Assembly (NCBI GenBank): GCA_012798435.1
Contig: JAAZNF010000075.1
Coordinates: forward strand, 1-57,986
Direction: 5' to 3'
Source: Myxococcales bacterium
GTDB taxonomy: Bacteria > Myxococcota > B64-G9
Length of the DNA: 57,986 bases
Below are positions 1-8,362 of this stretch, one piece after another. The position numbers were made by a program, and so were the translations under genes. The notes under the pieces were generated by a model, which saw only the letters and a program-made list of their open reading frames with translations, was not told where the DNA came from and made no database searches. Every line of letters starts with the position of its first letter. Within the stretch, counting starts at the first letter, position 1.

Positions 1-97
1 CGGTCTCGTCGCGGATCACCCGGAAGGCGCGGCGCGGGTTGGTGAGCAGTTCGATGGCCCGGTTGATGATGGCGGCGTAGTCCAGCATGCGGGGCAT
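1..97 (-). CDS. Partial Yip1-like membrane protein (N-terminus only)
   Basis: The reverse strand opens with ATG at 97 and stays open to the window edge, giving 32 residues. They include a run NPRRAFRVIRDE, which resembles the N-terminal signature of Yip1-domain membrane proteins (Asn-Pro, then Ala-Phe, then Ile-Arg-Asp/Glu). A second ATG lies at 88. The gene is divergent from the acyl-CoA dehydrogenase at 228. Only the first residues are visible, so the family call is tentative and the membrane segments lie outside the window. Confidence 0.4.
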   Translation of the reverse strand, partial: MPRMLDYAAIINRAIELLTNPRRAFRVIRDET

Positions 98-144
98 GGT
101 ACGGATCGGGTGGCGCAAAGTCAAGGCGCGGATCCTCGTCGGGC

Positions 145-173
145 TTGACCGACGACACGCCAGCAGGCATGCT
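145..173 (+). promoter_or_regulatory. Candidate sigma-70 promoter of the acyl-CoA dehydrogenase/thiolase operon
   Basis: TTGACC (145-150) is followed after 17 nt by CATGCT (168-173). The predicted start of transcription is near 180, leaving a leader of about 48 nt before the ATG at 228. The -10 box is imperfect. Confidence 0.4.
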
Positions 174-227
174 ACGGCCGACATCGGCCGCCCGACTTCT
201 CGGGCGCGGCCGCACGGGAGGACGATT

Positions 228-1385
228 ATGGATTTTTGCCAGAGCGACGAAGTCCAGGCCATGCGGGTCGAGGCCCGCAAGTTCACCGAGGAGAAGATTG
301 TCCCCTTCGCCGACAAGTGGGACGAGGAGCACCACTTCCCCATCGAGGTGGTGCGCCAGATGGGCGAGCTGGGGTTCTTCGGCTGTTGCATCCCCGAGGA
401 GTTCGGCGGCACCAACGTCGGCCACCTGGCCCAGGCGGTGCTGTGCGAGGAGGTGGGGCGGGGCAGCGCCTCCTTGCGGGTGGCCTTCAACACCCAGTGC
501 TGGGGCACGGCCTTTTCCATCCTGCGCCACGGCACCGAGCAGCAGAAGAAGAAGTGGATCCCCGACCTGATCTCGGCCAAGAAGATCGGCTGCTTCGCCA
601 TCACCGAACCCAACGCCGGCTCCGACACTCTGTCCATGAAGACCACGGCGAAGCCGACGGACGACGGCTTTGTCCTCAACGGCAACAAGATCTGGATCTC
701 CTACGCCTCGCGTGCGGACGTGGCGCTGGTGTACGCCTACCACGACCGCGAGGCCGGCTCGCGGGGCCTGTCGGCCTTCATCGTGGACCTGCACAGCCCC
801 GGCGTCTCCACCAGCGACCTCGACAAGATGGGCACCCGCACCTCGCCCACCTCGGAGATCTGCTTCGAGGAGGTGAAGATCCCCAAGGACGCCTTGCTAG
901 GGAAACTCGGCGACGGGGTGAAGATCCTGTTCTCCTCGCTCAACCAGACCCGGCTGGGTTGTGCCTCGGGCGGGGTGGGGCTGGCCCAGGCCTGTCTGGA
1001 CGCGGCGGTGAAGTACTGCGACGAGCGCGAGCAGTTCGGCCAGAAGATCGGCCAGTTCCAGATGAACCAGGAGATCGTGGCGGTGATGGCCGCCGACATC
1101 GAGGCGGCGCGCCTGCTCACCTACCGCGCCGCCTGGCAGAAGGACCAGGGCCAGGTGGGCAACGTGCTGGAGACCAGCATGGCCAAGTACATGGCCGCCG
1201 AGGCCGCCCAGCGCTGCGCCCACGGCGCCATGAAGATCCTGGGCTCGTACGGCTACTCCACCGAGTACCCGGTGGCGCGCTACTACCGGGACGCGGTGCT
1301 GTACCAGATCGTGGAGGGCACGGTGAACGTGCAGAAGATGATCATCGCCCAGGACCAGCTGGGCATTCGCAAAGCCAATCGCTAG
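228..1385 (+). CDS. Acyl-CoA dehydrogenase
   Basis: 385-residue FAD-dependent acyl-CoA dehydrogenase, which introduces the alpha,beta double bond into an acyl-CoA and passes electrons to ETF. The acyl-CoA dehydrogenase signature FAITEPNAGSD is present near residues 122-132. The C-terminal helix carries VEGTVNVQ, with E363 in the place of the usual catalytic base. Length is typical of the family. The open frame extends upstream to 87, but I chose ATG 228 because GGGAGGAC lies just ahead of it and the protein then starts at the family N-terminus. It is 11 nt upstream of a thiolase and surely co-transcribed with it, so a role in beta-oxidation or a related dehydrogenation/thiolysis pathway is likely. 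Chain-length specificity cannot be read from sequence alone. Confidence 0.93.
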   Translation: MDFCQSDEVQAMRVEARKFTEEKIVPFADKWDEEHHFPIEVVRQMGELGFFGCCIPEEFGGTNVGHLAQAVLCEEVGRGSASLRVAFNTQCWGTAFSILRHGTEQQKKKWIPDLISAKKIGCFAITEPNAGSDTLSMKTTAKPTDDGFVLNGNKIWISYASRADVALVYAYHDREAGSRGLSAFIVDLHSPGVSTSDLDKMGTRTSPTSEICFEEVKIPKDALLGKLGDGVKILFSSLNQTRLGCASGGVGLAQACLDAAVKYCDEREQFGQKIGQFQMNQEIVAVMAADIEAARLLTYRAAWQKDQGQVGNVLETSMAKYMAAEAAQRCAHGAMKILGSYGYSTEYPVARYYRDAVLYQIVEGTVNVQKMIIAQDQLGIRKANR

Positions 1386-1396
1386 GAGGAAAACCC

Positions 1397-2584
1397 ATGC
1401 GCGAAGTCGTGATTTTGAGCGCGGTGCGGACCGCCGGCGGCAAGTTCGAAGGCTCCCTCAAGAACATGGCGGCGCCGGAGTTCGGTGCGTTAGTGGTGAA
1501 GGAGGCCGTACGCCGGGCTGGCATCTCGGCGGACACGGTGCAGCAGACGGTGTTCGGCAGCGCCTGGCAGGCGGGCGTCGGCCCCAACCCGGCGCGGCTC
1601 ACCGCGGTGAAGGGCGGCATCCCGGTGGAGGCCCCGGCGGTGTCGGTGAACGTGCGCTGCGGCTCGTCGCTGCAGGCGCTGATCTTCGGCGCCCAGGCCA
1701 TCAAGGCCGGCGACGTGGACTGCGTGCTGGTGGGCGGCACCGAGTCCACCTCCCAGGTGCCCTACGCCCTGCTCAAGGCGCGTTGGGGTCTGCGCATGGG
1801 CGACGACAGCGTGGTGGATCTCATGCACAAGGACGGTTTCCGCTGCCCGCTGGGCGGAGGTCTCATGGGAGAGATGACCGAGGCCCTGGCGGCCGAGCTC
1901 AAGATCACGCGCGCCGAGCAGGACCAGTTCGCGCTGGAGTCGCACCACAAGACCGAGGCCGCGGTGAAGGCCGGAAAGTTCAAGGACGAGGTGGTGCCGG
2001 TGGAGGTCCCGGCCGGCAAGGGCAAGACCACCCAGTTCGCCGAGGAGGAGATCTACCGGCCCGGCTCCACCCTGGACGGGCTGGCCAAGCTGCCGCCGGT
2101 GTTCAAGAAGGACGGCGGCACCATCACCGCCGGCAACTCCTGCGCCCTGTGCGACGCCGCCGCGGCCCAGATTCTGATGGATCGCGACAAGGCCAAGGCG
2201 CTCGGCCTGAAACCTCTGGCTATCGTGCGTGGCTACGCCTTCGTGGGCTACGAGCCCAAGCGTTTCGGGCTATCGCCGGCCAAGGCCATTCCTGCCGCAC
2301 TGGCAAAGGCCGGGCTGAAGCTCTCCGACATGGATCTGATCGAGCTCAACGAGGCCTTCGCGGCGCAGTACCTGGCCTGCGAGCGGGAGCTCAAGCTCGA
2401 CCGCGCCAAGGTCAACGTCCACGGCGGGGCCATCGCGCTGGGGCACCCGGTGGCGGCCACCGGCAGCAAGATCCTCACCACCCTGCTGTACGCCCTGAAG
2501 GACCGCGGCAAGAGCCTCGGCGTGGCCTCGGCCTGCATCGGCGGCGGCAACGGCGTGGCGGTGGTGGTGGAGCGGCTGAACTGA
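1397..2584 (+). CDS. Acetyl-CoA acetyltransferase / 3-ketoacyl-CoA thiolase
   Basis: 395-residue thiolase, which cleaves 3-ketoacyl-CoA or condenses two acetyl-CoA. The nucleophile lies in NVRCGSS (C88). The C-terminal acid/base residues are in ALGHPVAATGS (H350) and SACIGGGNG (C380), and NEAFAAQ is also present, so the active site is complete. The start ATG at 1397 follows AGGAGGAAAACCC directly after the dehydrogenase stop. The pairing with an acyl-CoA dehydrogenase favours fatty-acyl or branched-acyl degradation. Hydratase and 3-hydroxyacyl-CoA dehydrogenase genes are not in the window, so the exact pathway is inference. Confidence 0.94.
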   Translation: MREVVILSAVRTAGGKFEGSLKNMAAPEFGALVVKEAVRRAGISADTVQQTVFGSAWQAGVGPNPARLTAVKGGIPVEAPAVSVNVRCGSSLQALIFGAQAIKAGDVDCVLVGGTESTSQVPYALLKARWGLRMGDDSVVDLMHKDGFRCPLGGGLMGEMTEALAAELKITRAEQDQFALESHHKTEAAVKAGKFKDEVVPVEVPAGKGKTTQFAEEEIYRPGSTLDGLAKLPPVFKKDGGTITAGNSCALCDAAAAQILMDRDKAKALGLKPLAIVRGYAFVGYEPKRFGLSPAKAIPAALAKAGLKLSDMDLIELNEAFAAQYLACERELKLDRAKVNVHGGAIALGHPVAATGSKILTTLLYALKDRGKSLGVASACIGGGNGVAVVVERLN

Positions 2585-2740
2585 CCTCGTTTTCCGGGAT
2601 GATCCGGTGAATCATCGCTGAACGCCGGGTCGCGGGGCCAACAAAACCCGTGCGGCCCGGCGGACGTGCGATCTGGGAGCGGCTGGCCGCAGGGCTGAAA
2701 GCGCCAGCTCGTTCGCCCGCGACATCGCACCTCGACGTTC

Positions 2741-2764
2741 GCTTGCGCTGCCAGATGCGCAAGC
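2741..2764. repeat. Perfect 8-bp stem hairpin in the thiolase-C45 intergenic region
   Basis: GCTTGCGC (2741-2748) and GCGCAAGC (2757-2764) are exact reverse complements with an 8-nt loop. The site lies about 157 nt after the thiolase stop and 104 nt before the C45 lipoprotein. It has no T tract, so it is not a classical terminator. Nothing else was recognised in the 283-nt gap 2585-2867 apart from a 6-bp inverted repeat GATGAT/ATCATC near 2599-2617. Confidence 0.45.
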
Positions 2765-2867
2765 GGCCGGGCACAGACGCGAAAATCACGAGAGGCGGTG
2801 GACCCAGCGTCGCTCCTGTGCGAGACTCGCTGTCGTGACCCAGGTCTCGCCAAAAGAGAGGTGTCGG

Positions 2868-4160
2868 ATGATCTGGTCGTGGTTTCTGCCTGGGATCGTG
2901 GCGGCGCTTTCGCTGTGCGCCTGCGGCGACGGCGGCCGCTCGGCGTACACGGAGCCCTCGCGGGAGGAGCGGCAGGGCATCCACGTGCTGCGCCTCCTGG
3001 GCACGCCCTACCAGATGGGCTGGCAGCACGGCCGGCTCATGGCCGCCGAGCTCGCCGAGGGCGTCGAGTTCGTGAAAAACGACCCGCTGTTCTCGCTCTT
3101 TCTGCCCATGGCCCGTTCCCAGGGCCTGATCGAGGACGCCCTGGCCCAGTCCTACCCCGAGGTCCTGGACGAGTGCCGCGGCATGGCCGCCGGCGCCGCC
3201 GACGCCGGGGTCGAGGGCTGGGACCTGGAGACCTGCGTGGCGCTGGCCTACGGCGACGTGATCATCGCCTTCATCAACGATCTGCTCGGCAACGGCTGCA
3301 CCCAGTTCGTGGCCAGCGGCCCGGCCACCCCGGCGGGGGTCATGGTGCACGGGCGCAACATGGACTGGGATCGCCTGAGCTACCTCATCCGCCACCCCAC
3401 CGTGATCGTGCGCCGGCCCGAGGGCGGCGTGCCCTTCGCCAGCGTGGGCTTTCCGGGGAACGTCGCGCCCTACAACGGAATCAACGCCGCCGGCCTGTCG
3501 GTCGCCAGCAACAACAACGGCGCCAACCCCGACACCGACCCCAACCAGCGCAGCCGCCGCGGCCACACCCAGATGATCTACCAGATGCTCTCGCGCTGCG
3601 GCAGCCTGGCGCAGGCGGAGGAGTTCTTGCTCGCCCAGACCCACGCCCGGGCCACCATCCTGGTGGTCGCGGACGGCGAGCGAGGGGAGGCGGCGGTGTT
3701 CGAGGTGTCCCCCAGCCACCACGCGGCGCGGCGGCTGGATGCGGACGGCCTGGTGTACGCCACCAACCACTTCCTCGACCCCGGCATGGACCCGTACGAC
3801 AACGAGCCGGGCAGCCCGCAGGACAGCACGGTGTGCCGGCTGGAGCGCCTGCGGCAGCTCCTCCCTCCCGGCGGGGCGGAGACGCGCTACGGGCAGATCG
3901 ACGCGGCGGCGGCGGTGGCGGTGCTGCGCGATCGCAAGAACGGCTGCACCGGCGAGGTGTACCCGCCGGAGGAGTTCGACACCAACGGCAGCATCGCCAA
4001 CAACGGGGCCATCTGGTCGATGGTGTTCGTGCCCATGGAGCGCCTGCTGTATCTGGCCGCGGGCGAGCCTCCCGTGCCCTCGCACCCCTACGTCGGCTTC
4101 GGCATGGACGAGCTGTTGCATCCCGGCGCGCCGCCGCCGAGCCCCTCGCAGATTCCTTGA
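2868..4160 (+). CDS. Secreted lipoprotein of the C45 peptidase / acyl-CoA:6-APA acyltransferase-like family
   Basis: 430 residues. The start at ATG 2868 follows AAAGAGAGGTGTCGG and gives a lipoprotein signal with lipobox L-C-A-C (C19); an in-frame GTG at 2835 would spoil the signal peptide. The mature part has the family opening GTPYQMGWQHG near residues 45-55 and NGCTQF with C144. C144 is the likely autocatalytic N-terminal nucleophile of the Ntn-hydrolase fold, followed by HGRNMDWD. Family members hydrolyse or transfer amide-linked acyl groups, and bacterial ones are often of unknown substrate. If C144 is the mature N-terminus, the chain must be cleaved after lipidation, which would free the catalytic domain from its anchor. 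Substrate unknown. Confidence 0.78.
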   Translation: MIWSWFLPGIVAALSLCACGDGGRSAYTEPSREERQGIHVLRLLGTPYQMGWQHGRLMAAELAEGVEFVKNDPLFSLFLPMARSQGLIEDALAQSYPEVLDECRGMAAGAADAGVEGWDLETCVALAYGDVIIAFINDLLGNGCTQFVASGPATPAGVMVHGRNMDWDRLSYLIRHPTVIVRRPEGGVPFASVGFPGNVAPYNGINAAGLSVASNNNGANPDTDPNQRSRRGHTQMIYQMLSRCGSLAQAEEFLLAQTHARATILVVADGERGEAAVFEVSPSHHAARRLDADGLVYATNHFLDPGMDPYDNEPGSPQDSTVCRLERLRQLLPPGGAETRYGQIDAAAAVAVLRDRKNGCTGEVYPPEEFDTNGSIANNGAIWSMVFVPMERLLYLAAGEPPVPSHPYVGFGMDELLHPGAPPPSPSQIP

Positions 4161-4205
4161 TGGACGAGCGCGGTCTGTTCGTTGCGAACGGCGGGCCGAA
4201 AAGGA

Positions 4206-4967
4206 TCAGGCCGCGGGCGCCTCGCCGCGCTCCTCGGGGGGGAGCCCCGAGGCGATGACGGCGCGCACGTTGGCCATGAGCCGCTCGCGGTCCTCGCCGT
4301 AGGCGGCGGGGTCGATGGGCGGGTGGACCTGGATGCGGATGGCGCCGGGGAGCAGCCACAGGGTCTTGCCGGGCAGCACGTGGCGCGAGCCGGAGATGGT
4401 CAGCGGCAGGATGGGGAGGCCCAGGTCCTTGGCCATCATGAAGCCGCCCTTCTTGAACTCGCGCATGCGCCCGTCCCGGCTGCGCGTCCCCTCCGGGAAG
4501 ATCATCACCGAGATGCCGCCGGCGAGCAGGGGCCGCGCGGCGCGCATGCTCTCGATGGCCTTCTCGCGGTTTGAGCGGTCGATGAAGATGTGCCCGCCGG
4601 CGGCGCAGTACCAGCCCAGGCCGGGGATGTTCTTGAGCTCCTTCTTGATCACCCAGCGGAACTGCCGCCCCCAGTGCCCGTAGAAGGCCAGGATGTCGAA
4701 ATGGCTCTGGTGGTTGCTCATGATCACGTAGGACTGCTTCGGGTCGGCGTTCTCGCGGCCGAGGATGCGGACGCGGGTGAAGTTCACCCGGCACAGCAGC
4801 CAGCTCCACACCGTGCCGAAGTGGAAGGCCGCGCGCGGCGCCACGAAGGCCAGCAGCATGGCCACCAGGCCGAAGCTCACGGTGGTCGCGGCCAGAAAAG
4901 GGACGAACACCAGCCAGGTGTAGGGAAAGTACAGCCAGCGCAGCCGCTTGCGGGTGGCCTCGGTCAT
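4206..4967 (-). CDS. plsC: 1-acyl-sn-glycerol-3-phosphate acyltransferase (PlsC family)
   Basis: 253 residues. Two N-terminal hydrophobic segments (about residues 13-45) precede the acyltransferase core. The catalytic NHxxxxD motif is NHQSHFD (H86, D91) and the glycerophosphate-binding motif is FPEGTRS (157-163). Both are intact, so it should transfer an acyl chain to lysophosphatidate at the inner membrane. It starts 6 nt after the stop of the Ldh-family gene, so the two form one transcription unit. Whether it is the housekeeping PlsC or a paralogue for ornithine or ether lipids cannot be told. Confidence 0.9.
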   Translation of the reverse strand: MTEATRKRLRWLYFPYTWLVFVPFLAATTVSFGLVAMLLAFVAPRAAFHFGTVWSWLLCRVNFTRVRILGRENADPKQSYVIMSNHQSHFDILAFYGHWGRQFRWVIKKELKNIPGLGWYCAAGGHIFIDRSNREKAIESMRAARPLLAGGISVMIFPEGTRSRDGRMREFKKGGFMMAKDLGLPILPLTISGSRHVLPGKTLWLLPGAIRIQVHPPIDPAAYGEDRERLMANVRAVIASGLPPEERGEAPAA

Positions 4968-4973
4968 GGCGCC

Positions 4974-6089
4974 TCAGGCGTCCCAGGGAAAGCGGTACTG
5001 GGTGAGCTTCTGCTCGGCGCGCATGGTGTCGATGGCCCGGCGCAGGGCGGCGTTCACCGGCACGCCGCTGCGGGCGCGCTCCAGCGAGGCCAGGTATTCC
5101 TTCTCGCCGGCGGTGTAGATGCGCTTGCAGCCGGGGGCCTTCTTGGAGGCGCGCAGCTCGCGGCAGATCTGGCCGGCGATGCGCTGGAAGGACGAAAGCT
5201 CGGTGAAGGCCTCGACGTCGATGGCCAGGAAGAAGTGCCCCAGTGCGTAGGGGATCTTCTTGCCGTGCGCGTCCAGGCCGTTCAGCATCTTGAGGAAGGC
5301 GCCCTGCTGCAACGCCGCCGACAGGATCTCCACCACCGTGGCGTAGCCGTATCCCTTGTAGCCGGCGGTCTCCTCCCCGATGCCGCCCAGCGGGGTGAGC
5401 GCCGCCTTGCCCGTGGTGAGGTCCTTCAAAATTTGCGCCGTGTCGGTACGGGTGCGGCCCTGCTCGTCGATGACCCAGCCCGGCGGCACCTCCTTGCCAG
5501 CCCGATCGTACCACTCGATCTTGCCGCGCTGGGTGACCGAGGTGGCGCAGTCCAGCACGAAGGGGAAGGCCTCGTCTGTGGGCATGCCGAAGGTGAGCGG
5601 GTTGGTGCCCAGCATGTTCTCGACGCCGAAGGTGGGCGCGATGGAGGGCCGGGCGTTGGTGCCGGTCACCCCGATCATGCCTTCCTTGGTGGCCATGGTG
5701 ACCCAGTAGCCGGCGATGCCGTAGTGGGTTGAGTTGCGTACCGCCACCATGCCCAGGCCGTACTTCTTGGCCTTGTCGATGGCCATGCGCATGGCCCGGT
5801 GGGCGATGACGTGGCCCATGCCGTGGTGTCCGTCGACCACCGCGGTGGTGGGGCCCTCGCGCACGATCTCGAAGTTTGTCTTGGCGAACTGGATGCCGTC
5901 CTTGATGCGGTCGTAGTAGATGGGCTTCATGCGCCCGATGCCGTGGGACTCGATGCCGCGCTTGTCGCTCTCGATGAGGACGCTCGCGCAGATGGCGGCG
6001 TCCTCGGGAGGCACGCCGATGCCGATGAAGACGTCGCGCATGAAGGCTTCCAGGGTGTCGCAGGGAACGTGGTACAGGTTTTCGGCCAT
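4974..6089 (-). CDS. Ldh-family (malate/L-lactate/ureidoglycolate dehydrogenase) NAD(P)-dependent oxidoreductase
   Basis: 371 residues of the Ldh_2 fold, which is unrelated to classical LDH. The substrate-site motif SHGIGRM with its conserved His lies near residue 50, followed by DGHHGMGHVIA and the active-site region NSTHYGIAGYW. I chose ATG 6089 because GGGAGA lies just upstream; the frame stays open upstream to 6137 without a ribosome site. Enzymes of this family reduce 2-keto acids (malate, sulfolactate, lactate, 2,3-diketogulonate) with NAD(P)H. The substrate cannot be decided here. It is the first gene of an operon with plsC. Confidence 0.85.
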   Translation of the reverse strand: MAENLYHVPCDTLEAFMRDVFIGIGVPPEDAAICASVLIESDKRGIESHGIGRMKPIYYDRIKDGIQFAKTNFEIVREGPTTAVVDGHHGMGHVIAHRAMRMAIDKAKKYGLGMVAVRNSTHYGIAGYWVTMATKEGMIGVTGTNARPSIAPTFGVENMLGTNPLTFGMPTDEAFPFVLDCATSVTQRGKIEWYDRAGKEVPPGWVIDEQGRTRTDTAQILKDLTTGKAALTPLGGIGEETAGYKGYGYATVVEILSAALQQGAFLKMLNGLDAHGKKIPYALGHFFLAIDVEAFTELSSFQRIAGQICRELRASKKAPGCKRIYTAGEKEYLASLERARSGVPVNAALRRAIDTMRAEQKLTQYRFPWDA

Positions 6090-6135
6090 GGGGTCTCCCG
6101 TTCGGTGGTGGCGCGGCCCGACCGCGCGAGCGGAC

Positions 6136-6163
6136 ATTGTAGGCGACGGGAGGGCAAATGCAA
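6136..6163 (-). promoter_or_regulatory. Promoter of the Ldh-family/plsC operon
   Basis: On the minus strand TTGCAT (6163-6158), 16 nt, TACAAT (6141-6136). Predicted transcription start is near 6129, giving a leader of about 40 nt that contains the GGGAGA ribosome site. Confidence 0.6.
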
Positions 6164-6177
6164 GTGCGGCCAGGATG

Positions 6178-7245
6178 TTACGAACCCATCTTGGCCGAAA
6201 GAAGCATGGAACAGGCCGCCATGACGCGCGCGAGTTCCACCTCCTCGGGCTCGGCCGGATCGCCCACGGAGAGGTTCTTCACAAATAGCGCGGGGTGGCC
6301 GAAGCGGGAGGCGCTGGTGGCGGTGAAGAGCGCCACCGTCGGCGTGCCCAGGGCTACCGCCAAGTGCATCGGGCCGGTGTCGTTGATGACCAGCAGGTCG
6401 AGCCGGCGCAGCAGGCCGGCCAGCGCCACCAAGTCCGTCGGTGGCGCCGCGACCGTTTGCGGGGGACGCAGCAGCGCGTCGCGCAGCGGTTCTTCGCCCG
6501 GGCCCCACAAGACGATCCGGGTCCCGCCGGCCGCCCCAGCCAGCCTCTCTCCAAGGCGGGCGAAACGGGACGTCGGCCAGCGGTTCTCGGCCTTGCGCGC
6601 GCCGGGCCATAGCCCGATGCGCGGGCGGGGCAAGGCGTCGAGCCACGGTGCCAGCGAGGCCGGCTCCTGCCAGTCGAGGTCGAGGCGCGGCCATGCGCAC
6701 GCGGCAGTGATCCCGAGCGGCAGGAGCAGCCGCAGGCGCTGGGTCACCTCGTACTCGTCCGCCGGTCCGGGATCCACGAGGTGGGTCGCCAGTGTGGGGC
6801 CCGGGCGGCGAAAGGAGCACACCACCGGCGCTCCCGAGAAGTGCGCCAGCGCGTTGTGCGTGAACGAGGCCTCGTGCCAGGAACTTCCGTCGATGGCCAC
6901 GGGGTACGCGGCGGCCCGCACCGCGCGCACGACGCGCAGCCAGCGCGAAGGCCGGCGCATAAAATCGCGCTTTTCGATGAGGAAAAGATCGTCCGGCCCG
7001 AGGGCCCGGGCGGCGATTTCCATGCGGCGCGCGGCCAGCAGGCCGATGCGGATCCCCGGGCGGGAGCGGCGCAAGGCCGAGAAGAGCGGCTCGAGCAGCA
7101 CCAGGTTGCCGACCCGTTCGTCCGCTCGTACCACGAGCACGCGCTCCGCCGACGCAGGGTCCTGTGGGGAGCCGGTGCGCCGGGCGAAGGTCTTTCGCGC
7201 GAGCCACCACAGCAGTCGGCTCGCCGGCCGGCCGGGATCTCTCAC
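6178..7245 (-). CDS. Glycosyltransferase family 9 (heptosyltransferase-like), second copy
   Basis: 355 residues, GT-B fold. Visible features are the N-terminal VLVVRADERVGNLVLLEPL (compare RTDRIGD in heptosyltransferases), the C-terminal nucleotide-sugar region GLWPGA near the middle, and NDTGPMHLAVALGTPTVALF, the hallmark of ADP-heptose:LPS heptosyltransferases. The start is taken as GTG 7245, whose GTGA overlaps the stop of the upstream GT9 gene and which has GGAG upstream; the frame is open further up without a start that fits. It is last in a five-gene LPS core operon. It probably adds a heptose or related sugar to the core oligosaccharide on the inner face of the inner membrane. Acceptor specificity is unknown. 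Confidence 0.85.
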   Translation of the reverse strand: MRDPGRPASRLLWWLARKTFARRTGSPQDPASAERVLVVRADERVGNLVLLEPLFSALRRSRPGIRIGLLAARRMEIAARALGPDDLFLIEKRDFMRRPSRWLRVVRAVRAAAYPVAIDGSSWHEASFTHNALAHFSGAPVVCSFRRPGPTLATHLVDPGPADEYEVTQRLRLLLPLGITAACAWPRLDLDWQEPASLAPWLDALPRPRIGLWPGARKAENRWPTSRFARLGERLAGAAGGTRIVLWGPGEEPLRDALLRPPQTVAAPPTDLVALAGLLRRLDLLVINDTGPMHLAVALGTPTVALFTATSASRFGHPALFVKNLSVGDPAEPEEVELARVMAACSMLLSAKMGS

Positions 7246-8315
7246 GGGCGGGTCTCCGGGCGCGGGGCCGGAAGGGGAGCCGGCGCCGCGGGGAGGGAGC
7301 GGGGCGTAGGGCATCGCGGCGAGAGCAGATCGAACACCGCCTCGGCCACTTCCTGCGGGCTGATGAGGCGCATGCAGTCGTGGTGCCCCTTGGGGCAACG
7401 CTGCGGGCCGTGGCGGCTACAGGGCCGGCATTTCACCTGCGCCGTCAGCGGGCGGCTGCGGCGGTCGAAGAGATGAGCGCGGGCGTCGGTGGGGCCGAAC
7501 AGCACCACGGTCGGGATGCCCAGGGCCCGGGCCATGTGGGCCAAGCCCGAGTCGCCACCCACCGCCGCGGCGCAACCCGAGAGCAGGGCGGCGGCGTCCG
7601 AGAGCGTGCCGCCGACGTCGCTGAATATCTCGACCGTGGCGGCGCGGCGGATCTCGGACTCGATGTCTCGTTCGCCCGGCCCGCCCAACAGGAGCGCGTG
7701 GTACCCGGACCGTGAGAGAAGCGCGGCCAGGCTGGCGAAGTACACCGCCGGCCAGCGCTTGGTGGCCCACACCGAGCCGATACACAGCGCCACCCAGGGG
7801 CCGGGGGGCAGCTCGGGGTGCCGCAGGCGGAAGGCCTCGATGCGGCGCGGGCTGTCAGGCGGCGCCTGGAGCCGGAGCTGCGGGTTCTGCGCCGGGATGC
7901 CGATGGCCTCGAGGAGGCGCAGGTACTGAGGCAGCGGCGCCGGCTCCGCCTCGCGCCAGGGCACGGCCCGGTGGTAGGCGAGGCGCCAGGGGCCCTGGCG
8001 AAAACCCACCCGCAGCGGGATGCCGGAAAGATAGGCCAGCAAGCCGGAGCGGGTGGAGCGGTGCAGAGAAAGCAGCACGTCGAAACGCCCCCGCAGCCGG
8101 CGCGCCGCGCGCCACAGGCCCACCGGGCCGCGATCAGCGCCGCGCTTGTCGAAGATTACCACCTCGTCGACCCCCGGGATGCAGGATGCGACCTCCGCCT
8201 GCGCGGCGCGGACCACCAGCGCCAGACGCGCCTGCGGGTGCCGGGACTTGATGGCCTGGGCCAGCGGCGAGGCGAAGATCACGTCCCCCACGAAGGCGGT
8301 CTGGACGATGGCCAC
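7242..8315 (-). CDS. waaF: ADP-heptose:LPS heptosyltransferase (GT9, WaaF-like)
   Basis: 357 residues. The N-terminal motif TAFVGDVIFASPLAQAI is typical of heptosyltransferases. The donor-binding loop GGDSGLAHMARALGIPTVVLFG is followed by GPTD, and a Cys cluster follows (KCRPCSRHGPQRCP), as in WaaF. The annotated start is GTG at 8315. The C-terminus is Pro/Ala-rich (last 25 residues) and overlaps the next gene by GTGA. Operon position right after the heptose-activation genes supports transfer of heptose to the inner core. WaaF versus WaaC cannot be fully separated by eye. Confidence 0.85.
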   Translation of the reverse strand: MAIVQTAFVGDVIFASPLAQAIKSRHPQARLALVVRAAQAEVASCIPGVDEVVIFDKRGADRGPVGLWRAARRLRGRFDVLLSLHRSTRSGLLAYLSGIPLRVGFRQGPWRLAYHRAVPWREAEPAPLPQYLRLLEAIGIPAQNPQLRLQAPPDSPRRIEAFRLRHPELPPGPWVALCIGSVWATKRWPAVYFASLAALLSRSGYHALLLGGPGERDIESEIRRAATVEIFSDVGGTLSDAAALLSGCAAAVGGDSGLAHMARALGIPTVVLFGPTDARAHLFDRRSRPLTAQVKCRPCSRHGPQRCPKGHHDCMRLISPQEVAEAVFDLLSPRCPTPRSLPAAPAPLPAPRPETRP

Positions 8316-8362
8316 TCGTGGGGCTTCGGCTCCCGGTGTGGTGCCGTTGTCGCGCGGATCGG

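Noticed and set aside
236-1396. Open frame running out of frame through the acyl-CoA dehydrogenase and joining the thiolase frame
   Set aside because: Composition is Arg/Gly/Pro-rich and shows no domain before the thiolase start at 1397.
2650-2838. 62-codon open frame between the thiolase and the C45 gene
   Set aside because: No ribosome site, Arg/Ala-rich and covers a hairpin; no family similarity seen.
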